Shown here piece after piece: positions 1 to 10,085 of a stretch of DNA of 64,000 bases (position 1 is the stretch's first letter; each line of letters starts with the position of its first letter). A program made the position numbers and the translations under genes. Below the pieces are notes generated by a model. It saw only the letters and a program-made list of their open reading frames with translations. It was not told the DNA's origin and searched no databases. This DNA is from Mesostigma viride (taxonomy: Eukaryota > Streptophyta > Mesostigmatophyceae > Mesostigmatales > Mesostigmataceae): NCBI GenBank assembly GCA_009746045.1, contig RPFO01000819.1, positions 746,382 to 810,381 of the forward strand, in the 5' to 3' direction.

Positions 1-158
1 CAGTAGACTTATTGAAGGTGAATCACGATACAACAGCTGTAGTTGACAACATCATGACCGGCACATCTTTCCCCCACCGCTGCTCAACCCGGTCCCCCCC
101 AAACTCCTCCACACTTGCCCACCTTTCCACCCTCCTCCACGGCCCGTTGTGTTTGCAG

Positions 159-203
159 GCGTTGGCACAAAGGGAGGAGGCCGTGCGAGCCGGGAAACTC
201 ACG
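159..203 (+). CDS. CFAP299: Exon of a CFAP299-like cilia/flagella protein gene (partial)
   Basis: This 45-nt block is preceded by a pyrimidine-rich tract ending in TTTGCAG and followed by GTATGG, so it reads as a small internal exon in phase 0. It encodes ALAQREEAVRAGKLT. Together with the exon at 893-934, which continues with TIIFIRDRNSKGQE, the peptide matches what I remember of the conserved core of CFAP299 (C4orf22 family, DUF4464), a protein of motile cilia and flagella. The upstream exons lie left of the window and no further exon was recognised downstream. What is seen: splice-like borders, matching phases and a conserved-looking peptide. The family name rests on memory of the protein, not on an alignment. 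Confidence 0.62.
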
Positions 204-892
204 GTATGGTTTGATTTCTAGTTTTGTATTAGGACCCTAGGGTAGCTATGTTATATAGGCATGTCTGACAGCATAGCTCACCATTTCATTACCATGGGAT
301 GCTGAGCATACCATTTCCAGAGAGGTAAGTCAGTCACTCTTCGCAGTTGACAAGTCAGAGAAAGCAATCAAGTGCAGCGTTCACAACTCTTGCCGCTCGT
401 AACCTTTTGTCTGCCCGGTTTGGCAGCTCCCTGTCTTTGCTTTCTCTCGTATTTCTTTCTTTTGTCTCTTTTCTACATCTTTCTTTGCTAATTCTTGAAT
501 ATATGATGCTATTGTAGCATCCTTCTAGCGCGGATCGCTCTTAATATCCTTCTCGCGCACGTTTCCTCGCTTTTTCTCATGTAAGAGCGTCTTCCCTGCC
601 CATGCAGCGTGTACCTGGTGTGTGTGGCTCTGCCTTGCCAATCACAACTGACCGACATGCTGGTCAGGCACTGCAGGTCGTTGCCCTTGCGTGTGTGAAC
701 CTGCTGTTTTGGCTGTTCCCATGGCCGCTGCGTGTGTCCGTGAATGATACCATGGGAGGGAGACTTCTCCCATGGGTCCCCTTCGCTGACACTCGTGATG
801 TAGGTTCGCGTCGACTTGTTTCTCTCACTGTGCCCATATTGGCCTCGCACGGCTTTGTCTCTCATTCCTTGTTTGCATGCGGCGGCGTGTAG
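204..892 (+). other. Probable intron between the two CFAP299-like exons
   Basis: The 689-bp stretch begins GTATGG and ends GTGTAG, consistent with GT-AG borders. It is T-rich on the plus strand in its middle part (pyrimidine runs around 430-480) and contains no convincing protein. Short open frames here look accidental. Confidence 0.5.
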
Positions 893-934
893 ACCATCAT
901 CTTCATCCGAGACCGCAACAGCAAGGGCCAGGAG
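893..934 (+). CDS. CFAP299: Second exon of the CFAP299-like gene
   Basis: The 42-nt exon encodes TIIFIRDRNSKGQE and is bordered by an upstream AG (GTGTAG) and a downstream consensus donor GTGAGT. Both its ends are in phase 0, so it joins the exon at 159-203 without breaking the frame. The peptide with its IIFIRDRNS-GQE core is the best conserved part of the CFAP299 family, and in that family a segment beginning SGYIDYAHR would come next; no such exon was found in the next few kilobases. The intron that starts at 935 may therefore be long and may include the minisatellite, or the gene may be broken here. Confidence 0.66.
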
Positions 935-1089
935 GTGAGTAATTGCTGAGGGCATGGCTCCTATCCCTTGATGAGTCTAGCGCCATGTACCACCCTCTAT
1001 GCCTGCATATAGGTGACGCATTGAAAATGCAAGCATCTTACTAGAAGTAGCACGGGCCTCCGAGGTGAGATTTTGCGCAGGCCTCATGA
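935..1089 (+). other. Intron start or intergenic sequence; no gene seen
   Basis: It begins with a consensus donor GTGAGT. Nothing coding is visible before the minisatellite begins. Confidence 0.4.
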
Positions 1090-2095
1090 TCCCAATGGAC
1101 CTGCGAAGCGCATGGCGCGCATGGGCGGCCGGCCGGCGCAGCTGGCATGCGGCGGGGCGGGGCTGTCGACGGGCGGCGGGGCAGGGCCGTCGGCGCGCGG
1201 GGGGCCAGCGGCGCTGCCGGTGCGCGCGGGCGGCGGGCCGGCGCACCTGGCATGCGGCGGGGCAGGGCTGTCGACGGGCGGCGGGGCGGGGCAGTCGACG
1301 GGCGGCGGGGCAGGGCCAGCGGCGCTGCCGGCGCGCGTGGGCAGCGGGCCGGCGCAGCTGGCATGCGGCGGGGCGGGGCTGTCGACGGGCGGCGGGGCAG
1401 GGCTGTCGACGGGCGGCGGGGCAGGGCCGTCGGCGCGCGGGGGGCCAGCGGCGCTGCCGGCGCGCGCGGGCGGCGGGCCGGCGCACCTGGCATGCGGTGG
1501 GTCGGGGCTGTCGACGGGCGGCGGGGCGGGGCAGTCGACGGGCGGCGGGGCAGGGCCGTCAGCGCGCGGGGGGCCAGCGGCGCTGCCGGCGCGCGTGGGC
1601 GGCGGGCCGGCGCAGCTGGCATGCGGCGGGGCGGGGCAGTCGACGGCGGCGGGGCGGGGCAGCCGGTGCGCGGCGGGGCGGCGCCGTCGGCGGGCGGCGA
1701 GGTGGCGCAGCCAGCGCGCAGCGAGGTGGCAGCGGCGGCGCAGCCTGCATGCGGCGGGGCAGGGCTGTCGACGGGCGGCGGGGCGGGGCAGTCGACGGGC
1801 GGCGGGGCAGGGCCGTCGGCGCGCGGGGGGCCAGCGGCGCTGCCGGCGCGCATGGGCGGCGGGCCGGCGCAGCTGGCATGCGGCGGGGCGGGGCTGTCAA
1901 CGGGCGGCGGGGCAGGGCCGTCGGCGCGCGGGGGGCCAACGGCGCTGCCGGCGCGCGTGGGCGGCGGGCCGGCGCAGCTGGCATGCGGCGGGGCGGGGCA
2001 GCCTGTCGACGGGCTACGGGGCGGGGCAGCCGGCGCGCGGCGGGCCGGCGGCGCAGCCGGCGGGCGGCGGAGCGGCGGAGCGGCGGAGCGGCACA
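1090..2095. repeat. Very GC-rich minisatellite (unit about 105-130 bp)
   Basis: About eight irregular tandem units, each marked by a CTGGCATGCGGCGG-type motif (near 1139, 1246, 1354, 1486, 1613, 1742, 1869 and 1977). Within units a roughly 27-bp subunit containing TGTCGACGGGCGGCGGGG occurs once or twice. Because the unit has almost no A/T, all three plus frames stay open over several hundred codons, giving Ala/Gly/Arg-rich translations. These are not evidence of coding. The array may sit in an intron of the CFAP299-like gene or just upstream of the next gene. Confidence 0.9.
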
Positions 2096-2123
2096 GCCGG
2101 TGCCTGAAAAACGCGGTCGCTCA

Positions 2124-3654
2124 ATGAAGGTGCACCACGCCGTCTTCTTCCAGGTACAGGGCAACACAGAGACCTGGTTGTCCTACCGGACCACGGAGTC
2201 CCAAAAGACGCCGTGGCAGCCCGCGGGGACTCGACAGGAAGGCGCGCCACGGTGCGGGAAGGCGATGACACAGCCATACAGGTTTGATGCGGAGGGGCGG
2301 CCGCTGTTTGGCGTCCGACTTGTGGATCCAGACCGCATTCCGATGTTGCAGGACACCCCAGCCTTCGCACCATTGAACATGGAGTTTCTGGGGAAGGAGC
2401 TGGAGTCGATCAAAACAAGGGTCGAGAAGTTGCCCCATGGCATCTGGCAGTGGTACTTTCCGCCCGACACCATCAAGCCAAACAAGGCCTTTTTTCGCAA
2501 GTCAAGTCCCACATGCCCCTGAGGAGGTGCCTGAGGAGTGGCGCCCTTTGCCGTGGCCATCTCGCGCGGACATCTCCGCCCTGCGTGAGCACGATGCAGC
2601 GCCTGAACCACCACCGACGCAAGAAGAGCACTTCATGGCGTTGGTCGACGCAGAGGCGGTGCGCGTCACCCCGCTGGTAGACCGAGTTCGTCATGATGGC
2701 CACACACAGCAGGAATGGGCGGCAGAAGACAGGGCCATGGCAGCCAAGGTCGCTTACTTGAAGCGCATGCAAGGCGTTGAGAAAGGCTCCGCTGTTCTAT
2801 ACTGGCACCCTTCAGCTGGTATTCTCTGCAACTCGAAGCTCACGTGGACTCCAGTCCTCGTTGGCATCATCAAGGAGGTGGTTGCGAAGGAGGATGGCGG
2901 CCAACCTTCTATTGAGCTCTTTGTATACCGCGCTAAGCATTTGCATGACACGTGGCACCCGTGGAATACAGACATTGCGCAATGGCCCCATCCGCCAACC
3001 ACTGCGGCGCACACGGTGATCATCACCGCCTCAGACCTCGTCTTGACACAAGTGGTGGGCAAGCGAGGTCAGCCGCCCCATGGAGTCTCCTTGGGTGCGA
3101 ACGAAAAGCTCACCAAGGAGTGCCTAAAGGCGCTGAAGGAGGTGCCCTATGACGCGGAACACCCGGTCGTGAAGTGGCAAGATGCTGAATGCTCGAAGGG
3201 CATCGTCGGCATGGCGAAGGCATGCTGGGAAGGCGTAACGCTGCAGGTCAAGAGTGGCAGCCGCAACCTCGTAGGGCAAGTCGTGTGTCATTGGGCGTCG
3301 GAGCGTGTGACATCCGCGGACGGTCGCACCGAAAGCCGGGACGGCAGGTACCATGGTCGTGTCGCTGTTGTCGACACGCAAAACGACATGGTAGCCATGT
3401 ACTGGGGTGCCCGTTGGGAGGAGGACGCGGTTTCTTGCGTGCCTCTCCACGAGCTGGAGGCACAGATCTGCGGGTGCCCCGGTGTGGTCGTCCCTGCGTT
3501 GCAAGCGCCGGATATCACCCTGGCCGAGGCTCGATTGCGCGAGATGGTTCCACCCAGCGACGTTGTGGCGGAGAACAACAACGCAGGCGCCTCCCGGCGT
3601 CGGAAGCGAGCGCTCATCCTTGCCGATGACGATGACGACGACGACGACTGCTGA
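2124..3654 (+). CDS. Unknown protein, about 509 aa, with one apparent frameshift
   Basis: From the ATG at 2124 a frame runs to about 2490 (residues such as MKVHHAVFF at the start). The reading then has to move to the frame of 2437-3654 to continue. The switch point coincides with a run of six T (about 2488-2493); removing one T joins both parts, so this is either a homopolymer error, a real disruption, or an intron. A TTCTTCCAG at 2146-2154 could be a splice acceptor, so the true start is uncertain. The protein is rich in Trp and acidic residues, contains two segments resembling small beta-rich modules (about 2780-3060 and 3340-3450), and ends in a basic stretch followed by eight aspartates. 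I do not recognise the family. It could be a host gene or part of an unknown element. Confidence 0.45.
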
Positions 3655-3656
3655 AG

Positions 3657-4065
3657 CGCAAGCAGCGTTGTTGTCATTGAGCTGCTCATGTGCTGCTGCT
3701 GCTGCTGTGCTGCCATGCTATTGCTGCTGCATTGCTGCCGTGCTGCTGCTGTGCTATTGTGCTGATGTGTTGCTGCATTGCTGCCGTGCCGCTGATGTAT
3801 TGCTGTCGTGCTGCTGTGTTGATGCACTGCTGCATTGCTGCCGTGCTGCTGAGCTAGTACTGCCTATTAGTGAATTTCCTATCAATGGACTATAGTCCAC
3901 TGATAGGAAATTCAGGAATCGGCATACTAAGTTGCTGCTGCGCTGACTTGTGCTCCTGCTATGCGGCCGTGTTGATGTGCTACAGTTGTGCTGCTGCTGT
4001 GCTACGGTCATGCTGCTGCTGTGTTGCTGGGCTGATGTGTTGTTGCATTGATGTAGTGGCTATTG
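3657..4065. repeat. Imperfect CTG/GCTGCTG repeat tract
   Basis: Following the stop codon at 3654, the plus strand is dominated by GCTGCTG, TGCTGTGCTG and GTTGATGTGCT motifs over about 400 bp. It is interrupted by a small inverted-repeat element at 3855-3929. Leu/Cys-rich translations in several frames come from the repeat. Confidence 0.8.
3855..3929. mobile_element. 75-bp MITE-like inverted repeat
   Basis: The core 3872-3913 is a 42-bp palindrome starting GAATTTCCTATC with a single mismatch between arms. The arms continue outward imperfectly to TAGTACTGCC on the left and GGCATACTA on the right. It sits abruptly inside the CTG-rich tract, which suggests insertion. No clear target duplication longer than 2-3 bp can be read. 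Confidence 0.55.
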
Positions 4066-4940
4066 TTCCGCTACTACAATTTGCTACTGATGCCGCTGCT
4101 GGTGCTTTTTTGCATGTCAGTGCCCGCTATGTTCACACCACTGTTGCCGCGGTTGGTATCGCGTGATTTCCACCGGTTGTGCGTTGACATGTGTTACTCA
4201 TGCATTTGCCCCTATATTTGGTAGCACGCGGTTTCGCGTTAGTTAGGTGCAGACAGCTGCATGTAGACAAACATCTTGTTTAAGTCGGTCAATTAACTGT
4301 TCTTGACGCATCATGGTCCAAGTCGACCGACCTGTAGGGACCAGTAGAGCAATTGTCTAGGAGAAAGAGCGTGATCGCTGCAGAAGCCGCGTGGCAGCCG
4401 TGGCTGTACCTGTAGTACGACCTGCATATATATGGATACTGTATTTGGATACTGGGTTGTTTATCAATTCTGGTTTTAATTTATTTAGTGTACCTGGTGT
4501 TGGCATGCCAACTCAGTGCTAAACTACTTTATGCACAATGATGCAACTTGATGCTATAGTGACGTGCCACGATGTAACTTTATTAACTTCACCATTAGTC
4601 ATGGGGTCAATAGGATTGCTCATTATGCCATGTTAACATGAACCATGGGTTACGTAATAGTGAAAACAGTAATCATGATGCTCCACTTGAAGTCTCCAAC
4701 ATGGTCATGTTTGGAATTTTATTGATCATATTCACAATATATGAAAAGAGACAACAAACGTGGAAGCATGGCACGCCGAGGCCGATAATATATGTGTGAA
4801 ATATGAAAAGAGACAACATCTTTGGCAAGCATGATCATATTATGCTTGCCAAACATATTAATGATATCGACCATGTCCAGAAACCATGTTTGCCAATGGT
4901 GCATTTAGGATACATTTGAAGCCGTGCAAATGTATCCTAA
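4066..4940. other. AT-rich intergenic DNA with two hairpins; no gene
   Basis: No coding signal is visible. Two clean inverted repeats are present: 4821-4853 (TTTGGCAAGCAT arm) and 4905-4940 (13-bp TTAGGATACATTT arm, 10-nt loop). An 18-bp direct repeat, ATATGAAAAGAGACAACA, occurs at about 4739 and at 4801. These could be remnants of small nonautonomous elements. Confidence 0.5.
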
Positions 4941-5266
4941 TCCGGTAAAACCACCCCAGGTTGACACCGCCCTTGGTCTGGCCGGCCCTCAGCGGCTTGG
5001 CCAACCAGGGCGGCATATCTCAAGTGACCTGGCCTGGCCCCAAGGACATTCCCAGGAAGCTAGGTAAACCTGCCACGAACTACACCCAGATGTTGCTGGC
5101 CGACCTAGTGGTCCCAGCTCAGTTTGAACACCGCATCCACTCCCTCTCCCTTCTTTGGTCTGCCATGCAGAACAAGAAGCGGTGGCAGAAGATTGTCAAG
5201 GCGCACACGCCCGACCCTGTGGGCAAGCCACCCCCCCCAAAGAGGCAGGGGCGTTTCGCTGAGTAG
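4941..5266 (+). pseudogene. C-terminal fragment of a LINE ORF2 protein
   Basis: The frame 4961-5266 encodes about 101 aa ending in a basic, Pro/Lys-rich tail. The segment with LLWSAMQNKKRWQKIV resembles the very C-terminal region that follows the reverse transcriptase of many LINE ORF2 proteins, where a Trp about five residues after an MQxxxRW-like motif is common. It also resembles the corresponding tail at 41580-41775 (WNKMMDKAKWAQVI). No endonuclease or RT lies directly upstream, so this is a strongly 5'-truncated copy, as expected of target-primed reverse transcription. The assignment is by pattern only. Confidence 0.45.
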
Positions 5267-5800
5267 TGTAGTTAGGATTTTCTACTAGACTACTCTAGCT
5301 TAGTTAAGAGTTAGGATTAGTTCGATTACGCGGCTTCTCCCACCTCCACCCACCCTGGCAAGGAATATGTGCTACATGATCTCCCAACGGAGGCGTGTTA
5401 TAATTTAATTTAATTTTAAATTTAATGCCCCTTCTCAGGGATATGTGCCACGGTCCCACGGAGTACCAAGCTAATCTCATTAAAAAGATAATAACACGAA
5501 AAATTGTTACTTGAACATCGTTTGCATCATGCACCCAGCCCTGGCAACCATTTAGTCACTATAGCTAGAGGGGGATAAAGTGATCATCATTATTATTAGA
5601 AATTAAATGAAATTAGAGTTAGCTTAGCTAGTTTTTCGCAGCTCAGTTCCCACCCACCCCCATCAGCATATGGAATACGTGCTACATGATCTCCCATTAC
5701 GCAGTTATGTTAAAATTTAATTTACAACAAAATTAAGTTTGTCTCCATGATAATTTAATAGTAGTATACAACAAAAAGGGGGCAGAAGGACACCCATCCT
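5267..5800. repeat. AT-rich LINE-trailer-like DNA with a diverged direct repeat
   Basis: Two related blocks occur about 300 bp apart. Both contain GTGCTACATGATCTCCCA (5368-5385 and 5679-5696), a preceding CACCCACC, and a following TTAAAATTTAATTT-like AT stretch. They look like two diverged copies of one noncoding segment, possibly LINE 3' UTRs. No gene is seen. Confidence 0.5.
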
Positions 5801-5810
5801 TCTCTCACAG

Positions 5811-8273
5811 TTGCCAAGGCGGAAGGCCACTGGTGATGCAATCAAAACTACTCACTGGGGGAGTCATGCAGGCATCCATACTGTGCGTCTTGCTTCTTTC
5901 CGTTCGCACGCCCCGCCCAGCAGCTTGCCACCTTTTTTGGGCCGTCGGATCGGGTGGTGTGCCTTGACTATATCTGCGTACGCCGGGCTCAGTTCAGTGT
6001 CGATGCTCGCGTGCTGCAAGATTCTGTCATGCAGCACGGTGGAATCTGATCACCGCCTCGTGCTCGCCCGCATCAGATTGCGGTTTCCTGGCGTGAAACC
6101 GTCGCGACAGCTGGCGCCTCAGCCAGATCTCAAGGTGCTCCGGATTGTACTGAAGGATGCCGACAAGATGTCAGCAGAGGAGCAGGCCGCTATGACGCAC
6201 CGGGACGACTTCCTGGCAGTCTTCGACGCCAGGGGCAGTCGCCAGCAGTTATACACGCCATTCCGCCCCCGGGTGATTTTTCAGTGATCCTCCGCGGTAT
6301 CGCTGCCAACTATAGTACCGTCTGGCTGCCCGCACCCTCCCCTCCTTGCCTCCGCGCCGACAGCTTGCTGTCCACTGCCACGCACCGACAGTGGTCGCTG
6401 CTAGGCAGATGCTCGATCCGCCGCAACAGGGACCCGACCGCCACTGGCCTGGGCTACAAGCGGCTCTGCGGGTCGCCTACGAGCAGGCCGAGAAGGCTGC
6501 AGACGCTCAGCAGATGGTCAAGGACCTGCGCAGCTGCCAGCAGCAGAAGCACGACGGCAAGGGGGCCTGGTTCTGGTACAAGCGCCTCGGGCACCCGGAC
6601 GGCCTCGGCCGGCCCGCACCGCCACGATGTTCCCGGCGCACCGGCCAATTAGCGGCTTCGTACCTGGGCCGCGGCCGCTGCCGAGATCGCCGGACAGCTG
6701 CGCCGCCCCCACCCCTGCTCCCATATGCAGCCGCCGCCGCCCGCCTGGCTGCCCTGGCCGGCGGCCGCCCCGCCCAGGTCAGTGGCGGACTACCTAGTAC
6801 CCCCGCTGATCGGCCCACTTGGCGACCCGTCAGAATGCCTCCTTTCACCTCCCGCGAGGTCACGGAGGCGGTCCAGCGTCTGCGTTACGACGCCGCCACC
6901 GGCTCCGACGAGATTCCGGCCGCGGTCGTGAAACTTGCAGCCGAGTTCGAGGACACTGGTGTCAATGATGCTGCTCTTCCGGGGTATCTGCAACCGCATT
7001 CTGCTGTCGTCGCAACCGCCCCCAGCGGCCTGGCAACACAGTTTTCGCACGATGCTGTACAAGAACAAGGGGTCGCCAGCCGACCCCGGTAACTACAGAG
7101 GGGTGTGCATCCAAAGTGCCCCCCTCAAGCTTCTCATGCGGCTCATCCTGAACCGCCTGCGCACGGCCCTGGACGTGGGCCACCTCAGCGAGACTCAGCA
7201 CGGCTTCTGTTCAGGTCGCACCACAGTACAGGCGCTCTTCGCTTCACGCCGCCTTGTGGAAGAACTGCAACGTACGCCTTCAGCCTGGTGAGTCCCCTCT
7301 GCACCTTGCGCTGGTGGACTTCATCAAAGCCTTCGATTCGGTTTTCTGGCCTGCGCTATGGGACATCCTCGCTCTTTTCCGGATCCCCCGCCCCATTATT
7401 GCTGTCATCCGCAACCTGTATGAAGGGTCCACCACTTCGGTGCGCACTTCCTACGGGACCACGCCACCATGCCCTTTACAGAAGGGTGTGTGGCAGGGCT
7501 GCGTGCTCTCACCATACCTGTTCATTATTATGGTCGAATACGTAATATATGTCGGTAATGATTCAGGCGCGCAAGCGGTTTGCCCGCATCGTGGGTACTG
7601 GAACCAGGGGTGCAGGTCGAAAACCGTGGCTGGCATGGCGGGGCGGAAACGGAGATTCGGCTGGCGGACATCATCTATGCAGACGACACCGCCCTCTTCG
7701 AGGACACTGAGCACGTGCAGACGTGGCTTGACTGCCTGGCTATCGAGGCCCGTGCAGTGGGGCTTGAGGTCAGCAAGAAGATAGAGGCTCTGGCGATTGG
7801 GCTCACTCAGCTACCGCCCGCCCTCTTTCTCCTTGACGGCTCACGAGTCCTGTGAAACTTGGCGGGCCAGGCCGGGCGGTCCCGATCACTCAGTGATCGG
7901 GACCGCGTCAAGTTGCTGGGCAGCCTCCTCCCCAGCTGCGAGGCTGATGTGGACCACCGCATCTCCCTCGCCTGGCACGCTTTACGCAAATACCGGGCCC
8001 TGCATGTGGCGCAAGCCCCTGGGCAAGATAGAGAAACAGGACCTGTTCAAGGTCCTCGTCCTCCCTGTTCTTACGTACGGGGCCGAGACGTGGACCCTCG
8101 AGATCACCGCCGACCTGGCCAGCCCGAAAGCTGAACGGTGCGGTCACCAACATGCTACGCTCCATTTTCCGAGTAGGCTATGCTGCTCATGTTCGCAATG
8201 AGGACCTGTACCTCGGCATGCCATATATCACCAGCACCATTAAGCAGCGGCGCCTGCAGCTAGTAGGGCACTT
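5811..8273 (+). pseudogene. LINE ORF2 (APE-type endonuclease + reverse transcriptase), 5' part, degraded
   Basis: Several overlapping frames together spell a LINE ORF2. The end of an APE-type endonuclease is visible as LDYICVRR (near 5967) and ESDHRLVLARIRL (near 6043-6080), the latter holding the family's terminal S-D-H motif. RT motifs follow: YKNKGSPADPGNYRG (about 7050-7100), VDFIKAFDSVFW with the first catalytic Asp (about 7316-7350), QGCVLSPYLF (about 7492-7525) and IIYADDTALF with the catalytic DD (about 7670-7700). VLPVLTYGAETW (about 8066-8100) and RRLQLVGHL (about 8248-8273) belong to the post-RT region. At least five frameshifts make it a pseudogene. The protein is cut exactly at 8273 by the copia-family array and resumes at 41452, where the frame reads on as ARTNQ. 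Confidence 0.88.
8269..8273. repeat. Left target-site duplication CACTT of the 33 kb array
   Basis: CACTT directly precedes the LTR end AGTTAACG here and recurs at 41447-41451 directly after the last LTR end CGTTAACT. The LINE reading frame is restored when one CACTT and the block between are removed. Confidence 0.88.
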
Positions 8274-8972
8274 AGTTAACGCCAAGCGCATTGGCGTGAT
8301 CCTGATTCGGCATATCTCTGCGATTCCAGGGGCACCGGAACGAGTTCATTCCGACAAGTATCAAGAAAGTTATGGCGTTCCGACTTCCCGGTCGCGCGCG
8401 AGCGCGAGCCGGCTGTTCTTCTAAGTCGGACGTGAATATTTGCCGACGACATATGGGGTCGACAGTAATTCCTGGGCTGACAGGAATTAGGTGCTGAGCC
8501 TACGACGGTATTGGGTTAATACGTCGTACGCAGGAAATAGGAACCTTAACCTGTGGTCTGGTGGTACCGCAGGCCTAGTCCTGGACTTCTAGGTGCAGAT
8601 GCAATAATCACTGTGGTGACTGTACTCTGTGGTCACTGTGCCTGTATGGCAGACCTACTGTATAGGAACTGGGCGCTGTACAGGTAGTGAATACTGTACC
8701 GGGGGTGTTATTACTGAGCAGGCCTCCTAGGCTGCTCAGGACTAGCAAGCACAGTGCACAAGTATATAAACAATAGGCCAGTGCCAATTGGGCATCTCTT
8801 GCGAGCCCGCCTCACGTGTTTTTGCCTTGACTTGGCAAGCGCGTGTACAAGCCTCAAGTGTGTGAGCGCTGTAACATTATCCAATTTTAACAAAGCTCCG
8901 TTTCCAACCATATTCACACATTGCTGCATTGCAACCATATCCTTCACATTGCGTTTGCTAAGAACGTTAACT
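8274..8972 (+). repeat. 5' LTR of copy A (699 bp), copia-family element
   Basis: It starts AGTTAACGCC and ends GAACGTTAACT, giving an 8-bp inverted terminus instead of the usual TG...CA. A TATATAAA box lies at 8763-8770. The sequence after the LTR (CAAATTACAACCAGTC) does not begin with TGG, so an ordinary tRNA 3'-end primer site is not obvious. A primer taken from inside a tRNA, as in Drosophila copia, is possible. Confidence 0.88.
8763..8770 (+). promoter_or_regulatory. TATA box in the U3 region of the LTR
   Basis: TATATAAA lies about 200 bp before the LTR end and is conserved at the same place in every copy (for example 28403-28410). It is the likely core promoter for the retrotransposon RNA. 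Confidence 0.6.
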
Positions 8973-9065
8973 CAAATTACAACCAGTCTCAGCGGAGCGG
9001 CCAGGAGGGTCGTTGCTGGTTGCGGTGTGCAGCGTTGACGACGCGAGGAGCTCGTCCGGTGGTGA

Positions 9066-9991
9066 ATGGTGCAGGAAGAACAACGGCAGCAGGATTTCCG
9101 GTTTCGGCAGTCTGCTGGGGGTTCGATTTCGCCTGAATTGCGTCGTGTCGTTCGAGATCTATCTTTATTGCTTGCAGATCGTCCGCCTGTTAATCGCAGC
9201 TTCGTGCAATTCGTCGACGACCAGGTCGAAGATTGGGAGCGAATTCTGCGGCACGTCCAAACCATCGTCATTCCGGAGCACCGGAGCATCGACGACCTCG
9301 AGCAAGAGCTTCACGGTTTGGTCGGCATCCAGACGGTGATTACAGCAGTCGCTGAGCGGGTGCGGACGGAGTTGGCGGCGAGGCGAGGAGAGGCTGCGGA
9401 GGCAGCTGGCGCAGTGCGACACGAGTTCGTGCCGGCAGCAGCGGTTGCGGGTGTACCACGTACTGTCGCAGGCGTAATCGGCGACGAGGGTGTTGCAGCG
9501 GGACCAGTTAGGCGTGACCGACGCGGAGCGGAGCATTACAGGCGGCTTGCACTGAGGTCGGGGCGACAGCGGAAGCCATCACCGGAGGACAGCGCGCGGC
9601 AAGAGTCGGCTGGTTTCCGGAGCGAGCAAGGGTTCCTTTGCAGGAACTGCCCCAACCCCTTCGCGTTCGTGTGACGCGTTGGGAAGAGTTTGCCCCTCTT
9701 GGTTACGAGAGTGACCTTGAGGTGGGAGCAGTGGGCGTCGCTGGGCTAGGCGAAGAAACACTTGGCGACCACGAGGTGCCAAGATACAATCCGCGGGGTG
9801 CCAACGACGGGTTGTCACTCTGTCTACTATACCAACGGTGACGATTCTGTCATCGCGGGCCGACAGCGGGTCGACGACGGCGCAGCGGGTAGCAGGGTGC
9901 CAGAGCTGATTGTGGTGAGCGACAGCGACAGCGACAAGGAGAACCAGGACGCGCCTGGGGCCAACCGTGGTGGTCTTGCCTGAGTGGTAAC
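9066..9991 (+). pseudogene. ORF1 of copia-family copy A, frameshifted
   Basis: This corresponds to the intact 306-aa ORF1 protein of copy E (56039-56959). The start MVQEEQRQQ and the first about 160 residues are readable. At about 9549 two extra bases (CT in TTGCACTGAGG) shift the frame, and near 9823 an extra base shifts it again; the C-terminus with the acidic SDSDSDKENQD segment is readable in a third frame to the stop at 9981-9983. The protein has no recognised domain. It lies between the 5' LTR and gag, a position where most LTR retrotransposons carry no extra gene. Confidence 0.8.
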
Positions 9992-10085
9992 ACTTGGCAC
10001 TTTCCTTTCTTGTTCAGTAGCTTATATTGCTTTAATTGCTGCTTGGCCACTTGGCTGGCTGTAGCAGATCTGAACAGAGGCCATC

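Noticed and set aside
1041-2167. Long Ala/Gly/Arg/Pro-rich frames on both strands over the minisatellite
   Set aside because: Extreme GC content removes stop codons; repeats are translated in every frame. Only the part after 2124 looks like protein.
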